NCBI GenBank assembly: GCA_015680685.1
Contig: MNCI01034627.1
Span: 957,193 to 1,021,192, forward strand
DNA: 64,000 nucleotides
Origin: Gnetum montanum
Lineage: Eukaryota > Streptophyta > Gnetopsida > Gnetales > Gnetaceae
Reading direction: 5' to 3'
Below, piece by piece: positions 22,846 to 35,251 of this stretch. Position 1 is the first letter of the stretch; each line of letters opens with the position of its first letter. The notes beneath the pieces were generated by a model, which worked only from the letters and a program-made list of their open reading frames with translations, was not told the DNA's origin and searched no databases. A program made the position numbers and the translations under genes.

Positions 22846-24397
22846 AGTCCCCTTCTAATAAGAACTTAAACGAATCGGTGACTAGGCATGTCTCAAACTA
22901 AGGAAGGACTCAAGGATTGCAAAGGGTGTGACTTCAAGGGAACTTGATGCTTTCGTGTTGGTCATTCTCTTGGGTGCTTGGATGTTTTTCTTCTTGAGTT
23001 TTCTTGCTGTTCTGATGTTACCCAACTATTGGAAACTGAGACAATAAAAATAAAAAGTCTTTGCATGGTGTGGTTCTCACGCATAAAAACACAAAACACA
23101 AAAAACAAAAAAAAAATGATGATGAGAATTCAAAGCACACCCCTTAGATGAATAAACTTGGGCTACAAGCACTGGTTATGGAACCAAAAGTGTTCCCTCT
23201 AACTAAGGCCCTTCTCACTTTCCATTACCTTCTTTGTTTCGTCGAAATGGTGGTGGCTCTTGGAGGATGCATTTTTGTCACTTCAAGAGGATGGTTCGGC
23301 CAAATGCATTGATGTGAAGTCACTAGATGTGGTTGGTTTGAGGCCGGAGTTGGAATGGGATTTGCTAAGTCATATTAATCATAAAACACACAAGGGGTTG
23401 TACACCACCTTGTTCTTGGGATTCCATTCCATTTCCTTCTCTCCATCCTTCTCTCCATTGTTCACCTCATTGCCGGTTGTATCATTAGTGTATATATTTT
23501 GGTTGATGCATTGTTTTCTTTTTGGTAAATTCTTATGGTTAATACTTTAACTCTTGTTCCAAATAACATTCCCGGAGCCTACAGACTCTTTGAATGTGGG
23601 TTTGTTAGGGCATTAAGGGCATGAGCCTGCTTTGGGGAGGACCCACTGACATTCCTATTTGGAGCATTCGTTTAATTCTTTCCCCTAACATTTTGCAATT
23701 AATTTTATTTTGTTCATTACCATCTTGACATCCATTTCATTGATGTTTTTAGTTGTCCCTTTTTATCTATCTTTCTTACTCCTTTTCTTTCTCCATTCTA
23801 ATGCTACCAGAGGTTCGCGATTAGTCATGGGGGTACAGGGCCTGATTTTTCTGATTTTCTCCTAGCCTCGAAATTTTTGATTTTCTTCCTAACCCCTACA
23901 CCTTTGGTAGTCATCATTAATATATTCCCAGATCCGTATTAGCCATACCACAACCTAGCCAATGAACTTACATCGAAGCAAGGTATCAATTACATGTTCA
24001 TTTACCCTTGCTAATATAGGATTGTGTTGTGTGTGTGTATGGTGATCATACAACAACGGATTGGATCTGGAGCAAACACTAGGAATGGAGTAGCGCTGAA
24101 GCAACTATGCAAGGAGCAATATCGATGGCGTGTTATGGATGGACAACAAAGGCGTAATCTTGGCATTGGCAGTAGCAACACTTCTTTCTTTCTCTCTTTC
24201 TCAGCTGCTAAATGAGGCCTGATGTCAATGTAATAAGGTGTTCACCCTTGTTGTCATGAACACTAGTTTTGTTAAGTCTTGTAATGATGATCCGTTCACA
24301 TGTCATCCCATTAGTTCCATTTCCCTCAATAATTCCATACCTTCTTGATATTATTGTAAGAAACTCGAGGATGATTTTTCATTCAGTTATGGGGGTA
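22846..24397 (+). other. 3' region of element F
   Basis: No recognisable ORF. Homologous (inverted) to the 3' region of G. Ends with a G-rich stretch TATGGGGGTA directly before the 3' LTR, the likely polypurine tract. Confidence 0.6.
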
Positions 24398-24971
24398 TGA
24401 TGAAACGCGATTTGCATGAGCCACGATATCGTGTCGTCCCCTGCGATGTCGCTTACGCGATATCGCAGTCCGCCACCAAATCTATAAATAAGAGGCGACA
24501 CTCCCCTTAATTTCCATCCTAGGCTAGAAGTAGGGAAACTCTAGAAGATTGATCACTCCAGAGATAAAATATTTTCCATGTGCCCGTAGTAGGAGTCCCC
24601 AAGTGAACGGATCTTTATTCGAGCAACTTTGTACCTGAACGCAAGTTGTGTACGCAAATAAAGACGAGCTTTGTGAATAAACCTTGCAATGCATGGAATA
24701 GGATTTTATTACCTGTTATTTCTTACTTGTTATTTATTACCTGCATTAGCGTGGCATGAGTACAACTTGATTACAAGCATTTATTGATGTGTACGGCTAA
24801 TCAAGGAATTGGCTGCTCATCGCGATTAGTCTCTCTCACCCTTATCTCCTAGAACGCGGGATAAGTACGACTTGGTTACGAGCATTCAAGGATGTGTACG
24901 GATAGCCAAGGAACAGATTCTTATCATGTTTAGGCTAGTTAAGTGCCTCAATACGACCACTTCGAGCATGT
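24398..24971 (+). repeat. 3' LTR of element F, truncated
   Basis: Aligns with the first 575 bases of the 5' LTR; TATA box TATAAATA at 24483-24490. Similarity stops at 'cttcgagcatgt', where the inverted C-type LTR of fragment E starts. Confidence 0.8.
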
Positions 24972-24984
24972 TTAATCTATTAAT

Positions 24985-26323
24985 ATGGATACAGTCGGTT
25001 GCACAGCGTGATGAAGTGTAGAGATCCTGAGAGTAACTAGGGCATGTAGAGAATAGAACAGGTCGTGTGCTTGGGCGTGACCTTGGACGCTGATAATGCA
25101 GGGATTCTACCAAGCTGGTAGAAAGGGCATAGAATAAAATGTCAGCTAAAAATGCTAACTGTTTGCAGTGTCAAATAGAAAGCCTACAATGCTTGGTGTT
25201 ACAACGTGCCGGGGAGAGAGCTTGAACACCAGAGAAAAAGAGCAGGAGACTTAGCGAAAGAGTGCCAACTGGACCGAGGATTGGGCCTCCTTTTGAATGT
25301 TGTTTTTCGAAAAATTTTGAACTCTTTGAATGCTGTTTCTTAGGGTATTTATAAGGCCAAGGGTACACAAAAGGGGTGCGCCACACACCTTGGGCCCATG
25401 TTGACTTGCTAGCACCACACGTGTCATGTATGACTGTTGGACCTACAAGGCCATTGTAATGCGAACCTATCATGCCATAACTATGAGCCTGCCACATCTT
25501 AATTACGCCATCAGGGTCTAGAGATGTGTGCTAACGGTCTAATTAGGTGAAGTGCATTGATGTCACACAACCACCCACATGCCTTGCTGTGCTTCGTAGT
25601 GTAGTGTGCTTGGCATAACATCTTGTTGTTCGTTCTGCTACATGCGTGATGCATGCTTGCTATGCTATGCTACGTTATGTAGTGTAGTGTAGCGTAGCAA
25701 CTGGCCTTAGTCATGAAAGCTTTGCCAATTTACCAACTTTGCTTCTTGTGATGCATGTCTCGTGAATTCTGCTATTTTTGCCCTTCGAGCTACCTTTTGT
25801 CCCTTCTGTAGGATTGCTATGCCTTGCTGCTCCTTGTAACTCAGCGTAGCGTAGCAGCAGACATGGTCTACCACTTCCTTATGGAAAGGAGAATTGCTAA
25901 AATACTTGGGGTTGGGTGTGGGGACTGGCTGTGGAGCTGTCGCCATGTTACGCTACGTCATGTGGCGTAGCACAGCGTAGCAATCCATTCTACAATCGCC
26001 TTCTGAAGCTTGCTATGCTACATAGTGAGGCGTAGCGTATCGTGGCAGACCTTGTGACTTAGAAAACTTGTCAAACTTCTTTTCACACATCCAGAATGCT
26101 GCTGCCAACTCTGCGCACTGTCCCTGAGCAGGCTGTTGGCTGGGCAGGCTACCTTGGTGGACAGGCAGGATGATGTAGAGCCTGTCCATGTCGAAAGTAG
26201 AAAATTTGCCGAACTGGCCGGCCTGAACTCAGAACGTTCTCCTCCTGAAGAACTTCCGTAGTTCTGCATGAGTTGCAAGGCCTGGTGAAGTAAGAATGAC
26301 CCCGCATTTTTTTGGGTGTTTCA
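24985..26323 (-). repeat. LTR of fragment E, 3'-truncated
   Basis: Minus strand starts TGAAACACCCAAAAAAATGCGGGG, the same as the C LTR at 36792. It shares the 'gctacgcta' repeat zone, TATAAATA (plus 25346-25353) and 'ttctaccagcttggtagaat'. It lacks roughly the last 460 bases of the C LTR. Confidence 0.75.
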
Positions 26324-26336
26324 TTGGCCCCTCTTT
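26324..26336 (-). promoter_or_regulatory. Polypurine tract of fragment E
   Basis: Minus strand AAAGAGGGGCCAA immediately before the LTR start; identical to that of element A. Confidence 0.7.
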
Positions 26337-27153
26337 ATCGATGCCTGGAGAATAAGCTCGATAGACGTAGGCAAAGAAGATGAAACACCGTAACAGGCGA
26401 AATGCTAAGGTTGTCACTTGGTGAGTGTCGAGACGTTGCTTGGCCGTACTTGAGAGTGTTGCATTGGTTTTGCAAAGGTTAAGGCAGAAAGCAAAGATGA
26501 TGTTTAGCGGAGCCCCTTGTCGGAGTGCTCTGAGGGGCTCATTTACATTTTCATCTTTGGCTGGCGCTGTTCTTTAACCTCTCATAGGGTAGGTCTTTCC
26601 TTTGTAGGATGAGTTGCGTTACATCCGTGAAGGGTTTTGACCTTCCTACAGGTGTCCTCCATATGGCGAGTTGTGTTAGGCACGTCATGGAACTTGCACT
26701 CTCAAGTAGCTAGGCTAGCCAAGGCACTTGCCTTGCGACACTGTAGCATTTTCTGCTGTTGCGAGATGTGTTTGCGAGGGCAAGGTCTTGTTGGCTATTG
26801 GCGTTGTTGAAGCTGTTGGACATCATTGCTGGTGTACAATGTCCAAGGTAGGGAGGCTAGTAGCAGCCTTGATAGCATTGGCGCGGGGGAGCTGGTCTTC
26901 AAGGCACCAGGGGGTGCTGCAAGTGCGGATGCTTTGGAATTCCTGCCAGGGGCTTGCATTCCTGGTTTAGCTATTGGATCAGCTGCGACATAGTTAACGT
27001 CGTGTGAGCCCAGGCATTGGTAGGGTGCTGGAGTAAAAATATTGTGGGTGGGCCATAATACTGCTAGAACTCCAGATGCGGGAGCTAGCCCGAGAACCAC
27101 TGTCAGGGTGATGGGTCGTGGTGACGGTAGGTTCAGAGGGCTAGTGTGACGCC

Positions 27154-28569
27154 TGAAACACCACAAAATTTTGGCCTAGCACTTTCAAACGATCCAAGTT
27201 AAGTCATGCAGCTGCCCAAGCATGAGTACAGCATGACCAAACTTGGATTCCTCCGAAACAACGCCCGGTGGTTCATGATTCAATAAGCAAGGTCCCCCTG
27301 GGACCCACATGCAACTGCACCAACTTTTGGCATCTAGAATCAAAGGTTTTGCGCTCAAAATACTTGGTCTTCGCTAAATACACTTTGGTTACATTTTCTT
27401 ACGCTGCAAAGTGTAAGGCTCAGCGTCACCAACTTTTGGAGGCCCGAAACTGAGTCAAAACAAGCTGAAACTGAGCACAAGAACCCTCCATGACCTCCAC
27501 TAATGGTTACCCTAGGTCCCCAGTCCTCAGAATCCTAATTTCGGGCTAAAAAATACACTATTTTCACTACTAACACCCAAGTCACGCCTAGCTCACGCTC
27601 ACGCCCAGGTCATGCCCAACTCACGCTCATGCCCAGGTCACGCCCAACTCACGCTGATAGCGTGAGCTACCAAAAATGGCCTAGAACATATCAGAAACAT
27701 GTCAAAAACATGCCAAGGCAAGATCCAATAGTCGATCCAAGCGAGTCGAAATCAAATTTTGATTGCAAATTCATTGTAATTTTTATTGTAAGATTCACCA
27801 TGTGTGAGCTTGTCAAGCCCTTACGCTACTTCTATGGGTGTAAGCTTGCTTGCATTACAAAAAATAGTGCACCCAGTCTAGAACATAGTTTACCCATGTA
27901 CACCTATCATGCGATCCATTTTTCTTGCATCTCGCAGTCATTGATCTGATTCATTCCTACACCCAAGACAAGTAGATAAATACCCTGTTCAAACACATAA
28001 AGGGGGTTGCAAAATGTTGGCAGAAATTTAGCAAGAAACCAGCAATCCTGAGCCCGGACGCACGTGATTCCCAACGCTTGCAAACACCATGCATCGTGGC
28101 TTGACGTCTAACTTGCAATGCAACTACGTTTTGACTGGTGCACATTTTTGTTAATTAATACAATACAGTTTCATTATTTTTCTATCCATTGTCTTGTTCT
28201 AACTTATTTTTCTGCATTTTCCATTTCGCTACATTTTCCTGCATACATTCTGTTTTTGTTACGTTCATTACGCCTTGTTACGCTCATTATGCCCTGTTAC
28301 ATTTATTACACGCTGTTACTTTCATTACGTTCTACTACGTTTGTTACACTCTGCTATTTTATCTATTCTACATTTGTAACGATAACCCTAGCGCAGGCAA
28401 TAGCGTACGCTTGGGGAAGTCCTTGGTTGATCTACGTGCGGACCATCCAAGGCACTCTGCCTTCGCTTTTCTAGCATGCCCTCACGCAAAGGTAGGGTTG
28501 TCTGTATCTCTCTGGAGATCTTTCGGCGTTTGTTTCCTTCCAGCCTTACACCGACGATTTCAGACAGCA
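27154..28569 (+). repeat. 5' LTR of element B
   Basis: Starts TGAAACACCACAAAAT and ends CAGACAGCA, seven bases before the PBS. Homologous to the A LTR. Contains a perfect CTCACGCT/AGCGTGAG hairpin at 27648-27666. Confidence 0.85.
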
Positions 28570-28576
28570 TAGAAAT

Positions 28577-28595
28577 TGGCGCTAGAAGGAGGGCC
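28577..28595 (+). promoter_or_regulatory. Primer-binding site of element B
   Basis: TGGCGCTAGAAGGAGGGCC just after the LTR; TGG pairs with a tRNA CCA end. Nearly the same word follows the C and D LTRs. The primer tRNA is not identified here. Confidence 0.75.
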
Positions 28596-28734
28596 ATTTA
28601 CTTACCATTTGATAAAAACTTAGCCACTCCACGGTCCAAAAGTTGCATAGATTAAGCGCTGAAACCAAAACCCTTGTTTACGCTGAACCTGTTCTTGCTA
28701 GAGTTGCTCACGTTGCAAATTTTTACACCTTGAC

Positions 28735-29370
28735 CCTGGTTATGCTTAGACCAGTTTTACTCATGCTGAGCTTAGTTACGCTCAGACCAGTTTTACTCAC
28801 GTTGAGCTTGGTTATGCTTAGGCCAGTTTTACTCATGTCGAGCTTGGTTATGCTCAGACCAGTTTTACTCATGTTGAGCTTGGTTACACTCAGGCCAGTT
28901 TTACTCACGTTGAGCTTGGTTACGCTCATACCGGTTTTACTCACATTGAGCTTGGTTACGCTTAGACCAGTTCACTCACGCTGAGCCTGGTTACGCTCAG
29001 ACCAGTTTACTCATGTTGAACCTAGTTACGCTTAGACTAGTTTTACTCATGCTGAGCTTGGTTACGCTTAGACCAGTTTACTCACGCTGAGCTTGGTTAC
29101 GCTCAGATCAGTTTACTCACGCTGAGCTTGGTTATGCTCAGACCAGTTTTACTCATGCTGGGCTTGGTTACGCTTAGACCAGTTTACTCACGTTGAGGCT
29201 GGTTACACTCAGACCAGTTTACTTACGCTGAGCCTGGTTACGCTCAGACCAATTTACTCACGCTGAGCCTGGTTATGCTCAGACCAGTTTACTCATGCTA
29301 AGCTTGGTTACGCTTAGACTATTTTTACTCACGTTGAGCCTGGTTACGCTGAACCCAGTCTGCTCAAGCT
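28735..29370 (+). repeat. Leader tandem array of element B, about 17 units of 36 bases
   Basis: Unit: agcttggttacgctcagacc followed by agttttactcacgttg, with variants. Lies between PBS and gag. It creates long open frames on both strands that are artefacts of the repeat period (a multiple of three). Confidence 0.9.
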
Positions 29371-29422
29371 AGCCTTACATACGCTACTTACATAAATTTA
29401 GCTAGTCAAACCAGTTATACAC

Positions 29423-31798
29423 ATGGAAGCTTCCCAGATCAAAGCAACATTTCCCATCTCTGACCTTAATGTTGAAATCCCAAATCCTATGACTGCAACT
29501 GAATCCATAGTCGTCGTTGGAGAGATGAACCTTCAAGAACCAACTCGTCAGTTGTCGGTGAGAATTGTATAGGCTAAAGCAACAGTAGCAGTAGTAGCAG
29601 AAACTCAACCTACCAGAATGGGATAGCAAGGCAGACCACCTACTGCCCCCATTAACTATGAAAGAAATGCTCCTGCACACACACCTGAATCATCAACCAT
29701 GCAAGATACTAACACGGGTCATGCACATACGTTTGAGAGGAAAAACCCTACTCAATACACACCACTCCCCATGAAGCCTTCTCAGTTGTTAGATCAACTT
29801 TTGAAGGCTGGAGCCATTAAACACAAGCAACTGTCTCCAGCGGCAGCGCAGAGACACGACCGATTCAATGAATTAGCCAAAAACCCAAGCTTGGCGACAC
29901 CAAATGAGCCTCCTATTCCAAAAGGCTTCAGACTAGATCGATTTTACGAGTAGCATCAATGGAATGGGCACAGTACTAATTATTGTTTCACTCTCAAACA
30001 AGACATACAACGTATGATTGATAGGGGTGAAGTAACATTTGACGATGCCAACCTAGTTAAATCGTAGAATCAGTCTATGGGCATGTACACAGATCCCCTT
30101 AATATTAAGGAAGCTCCTTACATCATTAACATGATCCATATCAGAAATGAGCAAGGAATGCCCAGAAAACCTTTCGTGATTCATGTTCCTCCTACAGCGT
30201 CAACATCATCCCGACAATCTTCGTATCGCACATACAATTTGCCTACATCTACAAAACCATTCATCATTCATGTACCCCTTGTCAATGCAACCGTAAATGT
30301 GCAACTGCCTACCCGGTCCACTCCTTTTGTGGTCCGGGTGCCACCCGCGGTCGTAACCATGGAGGTACCAACACAAAACCAACCAACTCCCTTCATAATC
30401 AAGGTACCCAAACACCCTGATCTTCAACCCCCTACTTCTCAACCACAAACCAAACTGGCCCCATTCATTATCAGGGTGCCTAAACATCCTGACACATGAC
30501 CACATCCAATAGTTGAACCGCAATCCCGACCCGCTCCATTCGTAATCTGTATCCCAAAACAACCTGATGTTCAAGCTCCAACAGTTCCTCCACGACCTTC
30601 ACGAGAATGTCTCGCCGAAAAACTTACCAGGGAACAGTTGGAAGAGGAACATCGAAGTCTTGAATTGGGGCCACCGAAACCCACTCCCTTAAACGCTGTA
30701 CCTATGGCTCCGACAACTGACGAGCCGAGCACAAGTCACAAAAGAAAAACATCGGGAATGCCAGCTACGGCAAACCCAATCGTTACGTTAAACCACGTGA
30801 AAACCACTCCACAAGAGATACAGCTGTTGGATCCAATGGACCAAGTCTCAATGAACATACCGAATAGTAAAGACTTAGCCAGTGCCCTAACTCAGGTCAC
30901 ACAGGCGCTAAAACAAAAAAATACATCCTTAAGTCTGTATGATCTAGTGATGACTTTTGAGGTGCATCGTGAAGCCTTGGTACGAATGCTCACTTCAATC
31001 CAAGTTAGTGAAGACCTACCTACCACTTAACCATCAATTCACACAGTGATGTCTCCACAACAAAGATCAGGTTCCGCATCACTAGGCTTTCATCCCGAAA
31101 TCATTAAAATAGATGAAAAAATGGGAGAAGTCACCACTACACCCATGTTCATAACTATACAAGTAAATCAATTTAAAATACATAGGGTGCACGTAGATGA
31201 CGGGGTAGCCACGAACGTAGTACCATACCCCATCATCAAACAGTTAGGGCTAGCTGAACAAATTACACCAACTTCCATGACATTCCTGAAATCGTTCAAT
31301 GGATCACGCGTAGTTGTCAAGGGAACAATCACTTTAGATTTCATAGTAGGGGACCGGTTCCCCACGTCAGCTGAATTTGTAGTCGTAGACGAGATGCTTG
31401 AATTTAACTTGATATTGGGACAACCATGGTTAGCCTAATTAAAAGCGATTTCCTCACCCATCCACCAAGAGATTCACTTACCCTATGAAGGTGGTGAAAT
31501 CATCATACACGATGATATGGCTACACCCAACACCTCTGCACACGTAAGCACAAACCAAGGCTCAGAGGTCGAATTTAATAAGCCTAAACAGGACGACACT
31601 ACCCTCAAGCTTAAACAAGACGCCACACCTATCGAAATCCAAAGTGATAACCAATCCCCAAACCGTGATTCCCCAGAAGATACAGAAACATTACAGAACA
31701 TGGAAACATCAGAGCATGCTGACATAGGAGTTATTCCCCCAGATGTCTCATGGTCTGAATTGCCGTTTAACATAATTAGCGAAGGAGATGCTGAATAG
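29423..31798 (+). pseudogene. Element B gag (deleted) and protease
   Basis: MEASQIKATFPIS start, then at about 29575 the text jumps to AKATVAVVAETQP, which in D lies after the capsid core: the core is deleted. Continues with FERKNPTQYTPLP, a CxxH..GH.T..C-like zinc motif (first Cys lost), six PF(V/I)(I/V)RVP-type repeats (30160-30570), then protease with VDDGVATNVV active-site block and FNLILGQPWLA (31046-31438), and an acidic tail LPFNIISEGDAE. Several in-frame stops. Confidence 0.8.
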
Positions 31799-31854
31799 AC
31801 AATTACATTGACATGCCCAACACACCATGTCAATCTCCAAAAACTAAAGAAGCT

Positions 31855-32095
31855 ACTTAAACGTTAAACTACTAATCGTCCGAAATGACGATAAACTATA
31901 ATTGTCCGAAATGACGTTAAACTACCACATGTCCGCAATGACATAAAACTAGCCATGGTCAGGAATAACCGGTTTCAATAAAAAACCCACCGAAACAGTT
32001 TAAATTTCTCTTGTTTTCTTATGGCCCGAAATGGCCTTAAACTATAACGTTGTTGCACGCATGGCCCGAAATGGCCTTAAACTAGAACAAGTCAC
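31855..32095 (+). repeat. Bracket repeats after protease in element B
   Basis: Six or so units such as 'catggcccgaaatggccttaaacta' and 'tgtccgaaatgacgttaaactacc'. They lie between the end of protease and the last exon of the antisense gene. Confidence 0.75.
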
Positions 32096-32479
32096 GATTC
32101 CATGTCTTTAAAATTACATTCCTGTTTGCATACATAGTTACATCCTCGCTCTACAAATTAATATTCCCCTTACATTTCTTTTACAATGTTTTCATTTCAG
32201 TCACATTCACATTTATATTTACAAACAGTTAAAATAGCAAAACAAAAAACAAAAATAAAATAATAAATATAAAAATAAAAAAAATCTTTTGTGTTTACAC
32301 TTGCGTTTATCAAAAGTTTGGACAAAATCTGAAATAAAAAAAAACTGGAACAACATAAAACACCAAAAAAATGTATAAATATATAAATTAATAATATCAA
32401 ATGTTTACATTGTATCACATATTCACTTTCATACAATCTACACATTTCAAACAAAAAAATAGAAAAATAACAAGTTAAA

Positions 32480-32570
32480 TTAAACATCAGCGTTAGGAGA
32501 GGCTTGATCTCCAAATCTCTCTACATCATCGGCTCTTGCTCCACTGGGGCCCGCTCCATCATATAAACAA
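32480..32570 (-). pseudogene. Remnant of antisense gene in element B (exon 8 only)
   Basis: Minus strand encodes GAGPSGARADDVERFGDQ and ends NADV then TAA, aligned with DEAGPNGVGVDDVEDFGGQ of copy A. The acceptor AG seems mutated. Exons 7-1 are absent: from about 32600 the sequence no longer matches A, C or D. Confidence 0.6.
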
Positions 32571-34240
32571 ACACAAAATGAAAGAAACCATCAACAAAAC
32601 ATGAATATATAAGAGAGAACTAGCCAAAATAAATAAATAAATAACAATAAAATAAATAATCCTTGATGGGGAACATGGAAATTTGTTAGGTAATACCAAC
32701 ATCAAAGTGATAATATTTGCAAAAATTATGATTAATAGTAAAATAGCTTAGAGTTCGCATTACCCTGGAAAAGTGACTCACGTGACTTAGGGGAGTAACT
32801 CACGCTTACGTTTTGCAACAAAACATGTGATTTTCGACATCAATATTTTATAGTTGGACTAATATATATTTTACACAGACTAATCAAAGTAATAAATCAC
32901 CAATTTAATAAAGCACGGTGTCAATTTCCTTTTACATAAAACTAATATATTAGCTATATAAGGTGATTTATCCCGATGATATATAGCCTCATATGAAAGG
33001 TTGTTTTAAATTATTTTAATGGACTGAAATTATTTTAAATCAAAAGTTCCAATATTCACCAAACTCACCTCACCTACAAAAAAAAAAAAAAAAAAAAAAC
33101 CTTTCAAACGCTAGAAAAAAAAGAGGGGCACTAGTTATCTTAGAGAAAGAATAAAAATAAAAATAAAATCTTGTTCCCATGAATATTGCTTGTTTCAATA
33201 ATTTTGAGCAAACAGATTAGACTGATAAAGACAAGCATAAATGGGAAAAGTGGATTAAGTGGATTATGGGGTATCTGACTTGAACTATTGATTAGTCCTT
33301 GCAGATACATTGGAAAATCTGCCACAGAAAAGTTGTGTATTTCTCCCAACCTTTGTTTCTTGGGCAAGCCTTTTTTTTTATATATGTAGAAATTGATGAC
33401 ATAACATAACATAACATTTTTGTAACGTCGTTACAAATAAGTCGCGTTACGTGGACGATATAGTTTTTGATAACGAAGTTCGGGGGATGCTCAGAGAAAT
33501 AGCGCAGGACAATTCTGGATAACGTATTTCGTGACGCGCCGTTGAAACGAAGTCGCTTTATTGTGTTATATTGGGTAAATTTATAAAATAACGTTGCAAC
33601 CACTTAATTTCATAAGCATTCGTATATAGCAACGTGTTATGTTATGTCAATAGCAAAATGGTGATTCATTCCAACCATTTTATCGTTGCGCCTCCGTTAT
33701 TTCAGCCAATAGCAAGCTAAGCACGCAAAAGGCGTTATTTCCAGCACTTCCTTGAACAATCTATAGTAGTAGCCATGGAAGCAATAACGGAAGCCCATTT
33801 GCTCTGTTCAGAAATTACACGGTCATATAAAATAACGTTGCAACCACTTTCTAGGAAAGTTTCATGTTTCAAATAAACATGAATGCTCCACTTTATGGGT
33901 AGTTCTAGAGGGGAAAGTAGAAACAGAGCATCATGAACTTTCATAAGGCCATTGGCCATGTGCTGGTGGGGATTGTTGCTTTATAAGTAAACAGATTTTT
34001 AAAAATAGTTGAACAAGCATCCATCCGTCATCGCGTTCACACCCATGATCCACGACGCTGACCCTGCTTTGTTTTTCTTTTTTTTCAGCAGAAATTTAAA
34101 ACAAAAACAGAAAAAAAAAAAAAACCAGCAATAAAAAATAAACACGCGTGAATGTGCGAGTTATCGTGAAACCTTTGGCGCTCCCAAAGGCAGGTCGATC
34201 CACGCAGATGCAATGTTTTCCTCGCACGCCCCGTCCAATA
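32571..34240. other. AT-rich unassigned segment replacing the antisense gene in B
   Basis: No coding match. Holds a poly-A run of about 22 (33078-33099), an odd palindrome TTGTAACG-T-CGTTACAA (about 33420), and a repeated word 'ataaaataacgttgcaaccactt' (about 33585 and 33825). Could be another mobile element inserted in or replacing the cassette. Confidence 0.45.
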
Positions 34241-34690
34241 CTCACGCCGGATAACCCAAAATCAGAAAACTCACGCTGCAACCGAAACAAGGCAACAACT
34301 CCAGCTCACGCTGAAACCGCGGCTCAGCTCACACTGAAACGGCGGCTCAGCTCATGCTGCAAAATGGCGGCTGACTCACGCTGTGGTGGCTAACTCACGC
34401 TGCGAATGACAGCTGACTCACGCTCACGCTGTGAATGGTGGCTGACTTACGCTACAGACTTTGTATCGTTAGCCTTTGGGCGTCAGTTTACAGGATAACC
34501 ATAAACACCGAAAAAATGTTTTTTTTAGCGCAAGCGTTGTTAGTGGATCAGCAAGACCGATTTTTGGCTACGGCACTATTTACGCTACTCACACTGTAAC
34601 AAGGACGATCGCTCACGCTACCCTTGTCCAATGTCCAATTCACTCAGGCCGCAGAAGGTTACTCACGATGCAGAGGGAATATTCACGCTA
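34240..34690. repeat. CTCACGCT array in element B spacer
   Basis: About ten spaced copies of '(gg)ctcacgctg' separated by GC-rich words such as 'aaaccgcggctcag' and 'aatggcggctga'. More scattered copies at 35400-35530. Confidence 0.7.
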
Positions 34691-34841
34691 AAACAATAAA
34701 TCTCACAGATTCTGCAATTAAGTCAGCGGCTGCTTCTATTTCAAAATGAAAAAAAAGGAAGCCCTCGCGCTTGTTCATGGTTTCCAATTTTTTCCTTCCT
34801 TCGCGCTTTACGCGAACCGAATATTTTGCAAACCCTCGCTT

Positions 34842-35251
34842 CATAAATCCCGTTCCGTGCAGGGAATGTAAATGGATTAAGTTTAATTAGCAGTTCTAAT
34901 AGAAGGTGGTTTGAAATTGTTCCTGAAAATTATATAATGAACTATTTTGATGCTTCTTCGACGGAGACACTAGAGAATATAATGAATCTTAATGGTATCA
35001 CTGGAAATGGGAATTCCGGGTTAGCAGTTGGTGGCACTGGTAATCCAGAAATGTCATTTACTGGTGTAAACTCCACAATCTGCAATCAAAATGGCACAGG
35101 GGCAATATTTGTTCCTGTTAATGTTGGCAATCCAACGTTTGTTAACTCATACATAACCAGAAAAAAAAAACCCAGGAAAAAAAAATACAGGAAAATCACC
35201 GTTAAAAACGCACAAAACAAAAAAATTGCAGTTCCTGCAACTCACGTATGA
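34842..35251 (+). CDS. Unidentified Asn/Gly-rich ORF with Lys-rich tail
   Basis: Open from about 34842; first ATG 34937. Reads SNRRWFEIVPENYI, then Asn/Gly/Thr-rich text (NGITGNGNSGLAVGG, NPEMSFTGVNSTICNQNGTG), then RKKKPRKKKYRK. A TTCCGTGCAG acceptor-like site precedes the open stretch. No family recognised. It sits in the foreign segment of B, so it may be a captured exon or chance. Confidence 0.25.

Larger units (their letters stand above)
18480..24971 (+). mobile_element. Element F: LTR retrotransposon with gag and protease, no visible pol
   Basis: 5' LTR 18480-19200, gag from 19244, protease to the gap at 22301, 3' region 22846-24397, 3' LTR from 24398 cut at about 24971. Only about 1.5 kb lies between the gap and the 3' LTR and it is non-coding. 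Either the 545-base gap hides a much longer missing pol or this is a non-autonomous gag-protease element. Inserted in integrase of G. Confidence 0.8.
24985..27153 (-). mobile_element. Fragment E: 3' region and LTR of a C-type element, inverted
   Basis: Minus strand: 27150-26337 aligns in part with 52930-53260 of element C (shared words include 'gcagtattatgg', 'ccaggggc', 'gctgctagcctccc'); then a polypurine tract; then an LTR (26323-24985) like the C LTR. Cut at the right by the B LTR (27154) and at the left by the truncated F LTR. Confidence 0.65.

Noticed and set aside
21968-22901. Long ORFs crossing 22301-22845
   Set aside because: They translate runs of N. Only the part before the gap is real protease text.
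28643-28984. Long plus- and minus-strand ORFs with repeated LVTLRPVLLTLS-type text
   Set aside because: Artefact of a 36-base tandem repeat whose period is divisible by three; open on both strands with no conserved start.
28735-29370. CRISPR-like array
   Set aside because: Direct repeats without unique spacers, no Cas genes, plant retrotransposon context; simple tandem array.
33292-33603. Minus-strand ORF in the foreign segment of B
   Set aside because: No recognisable motif, AT-rich, overlapping frames of similar quality; treated as chance.
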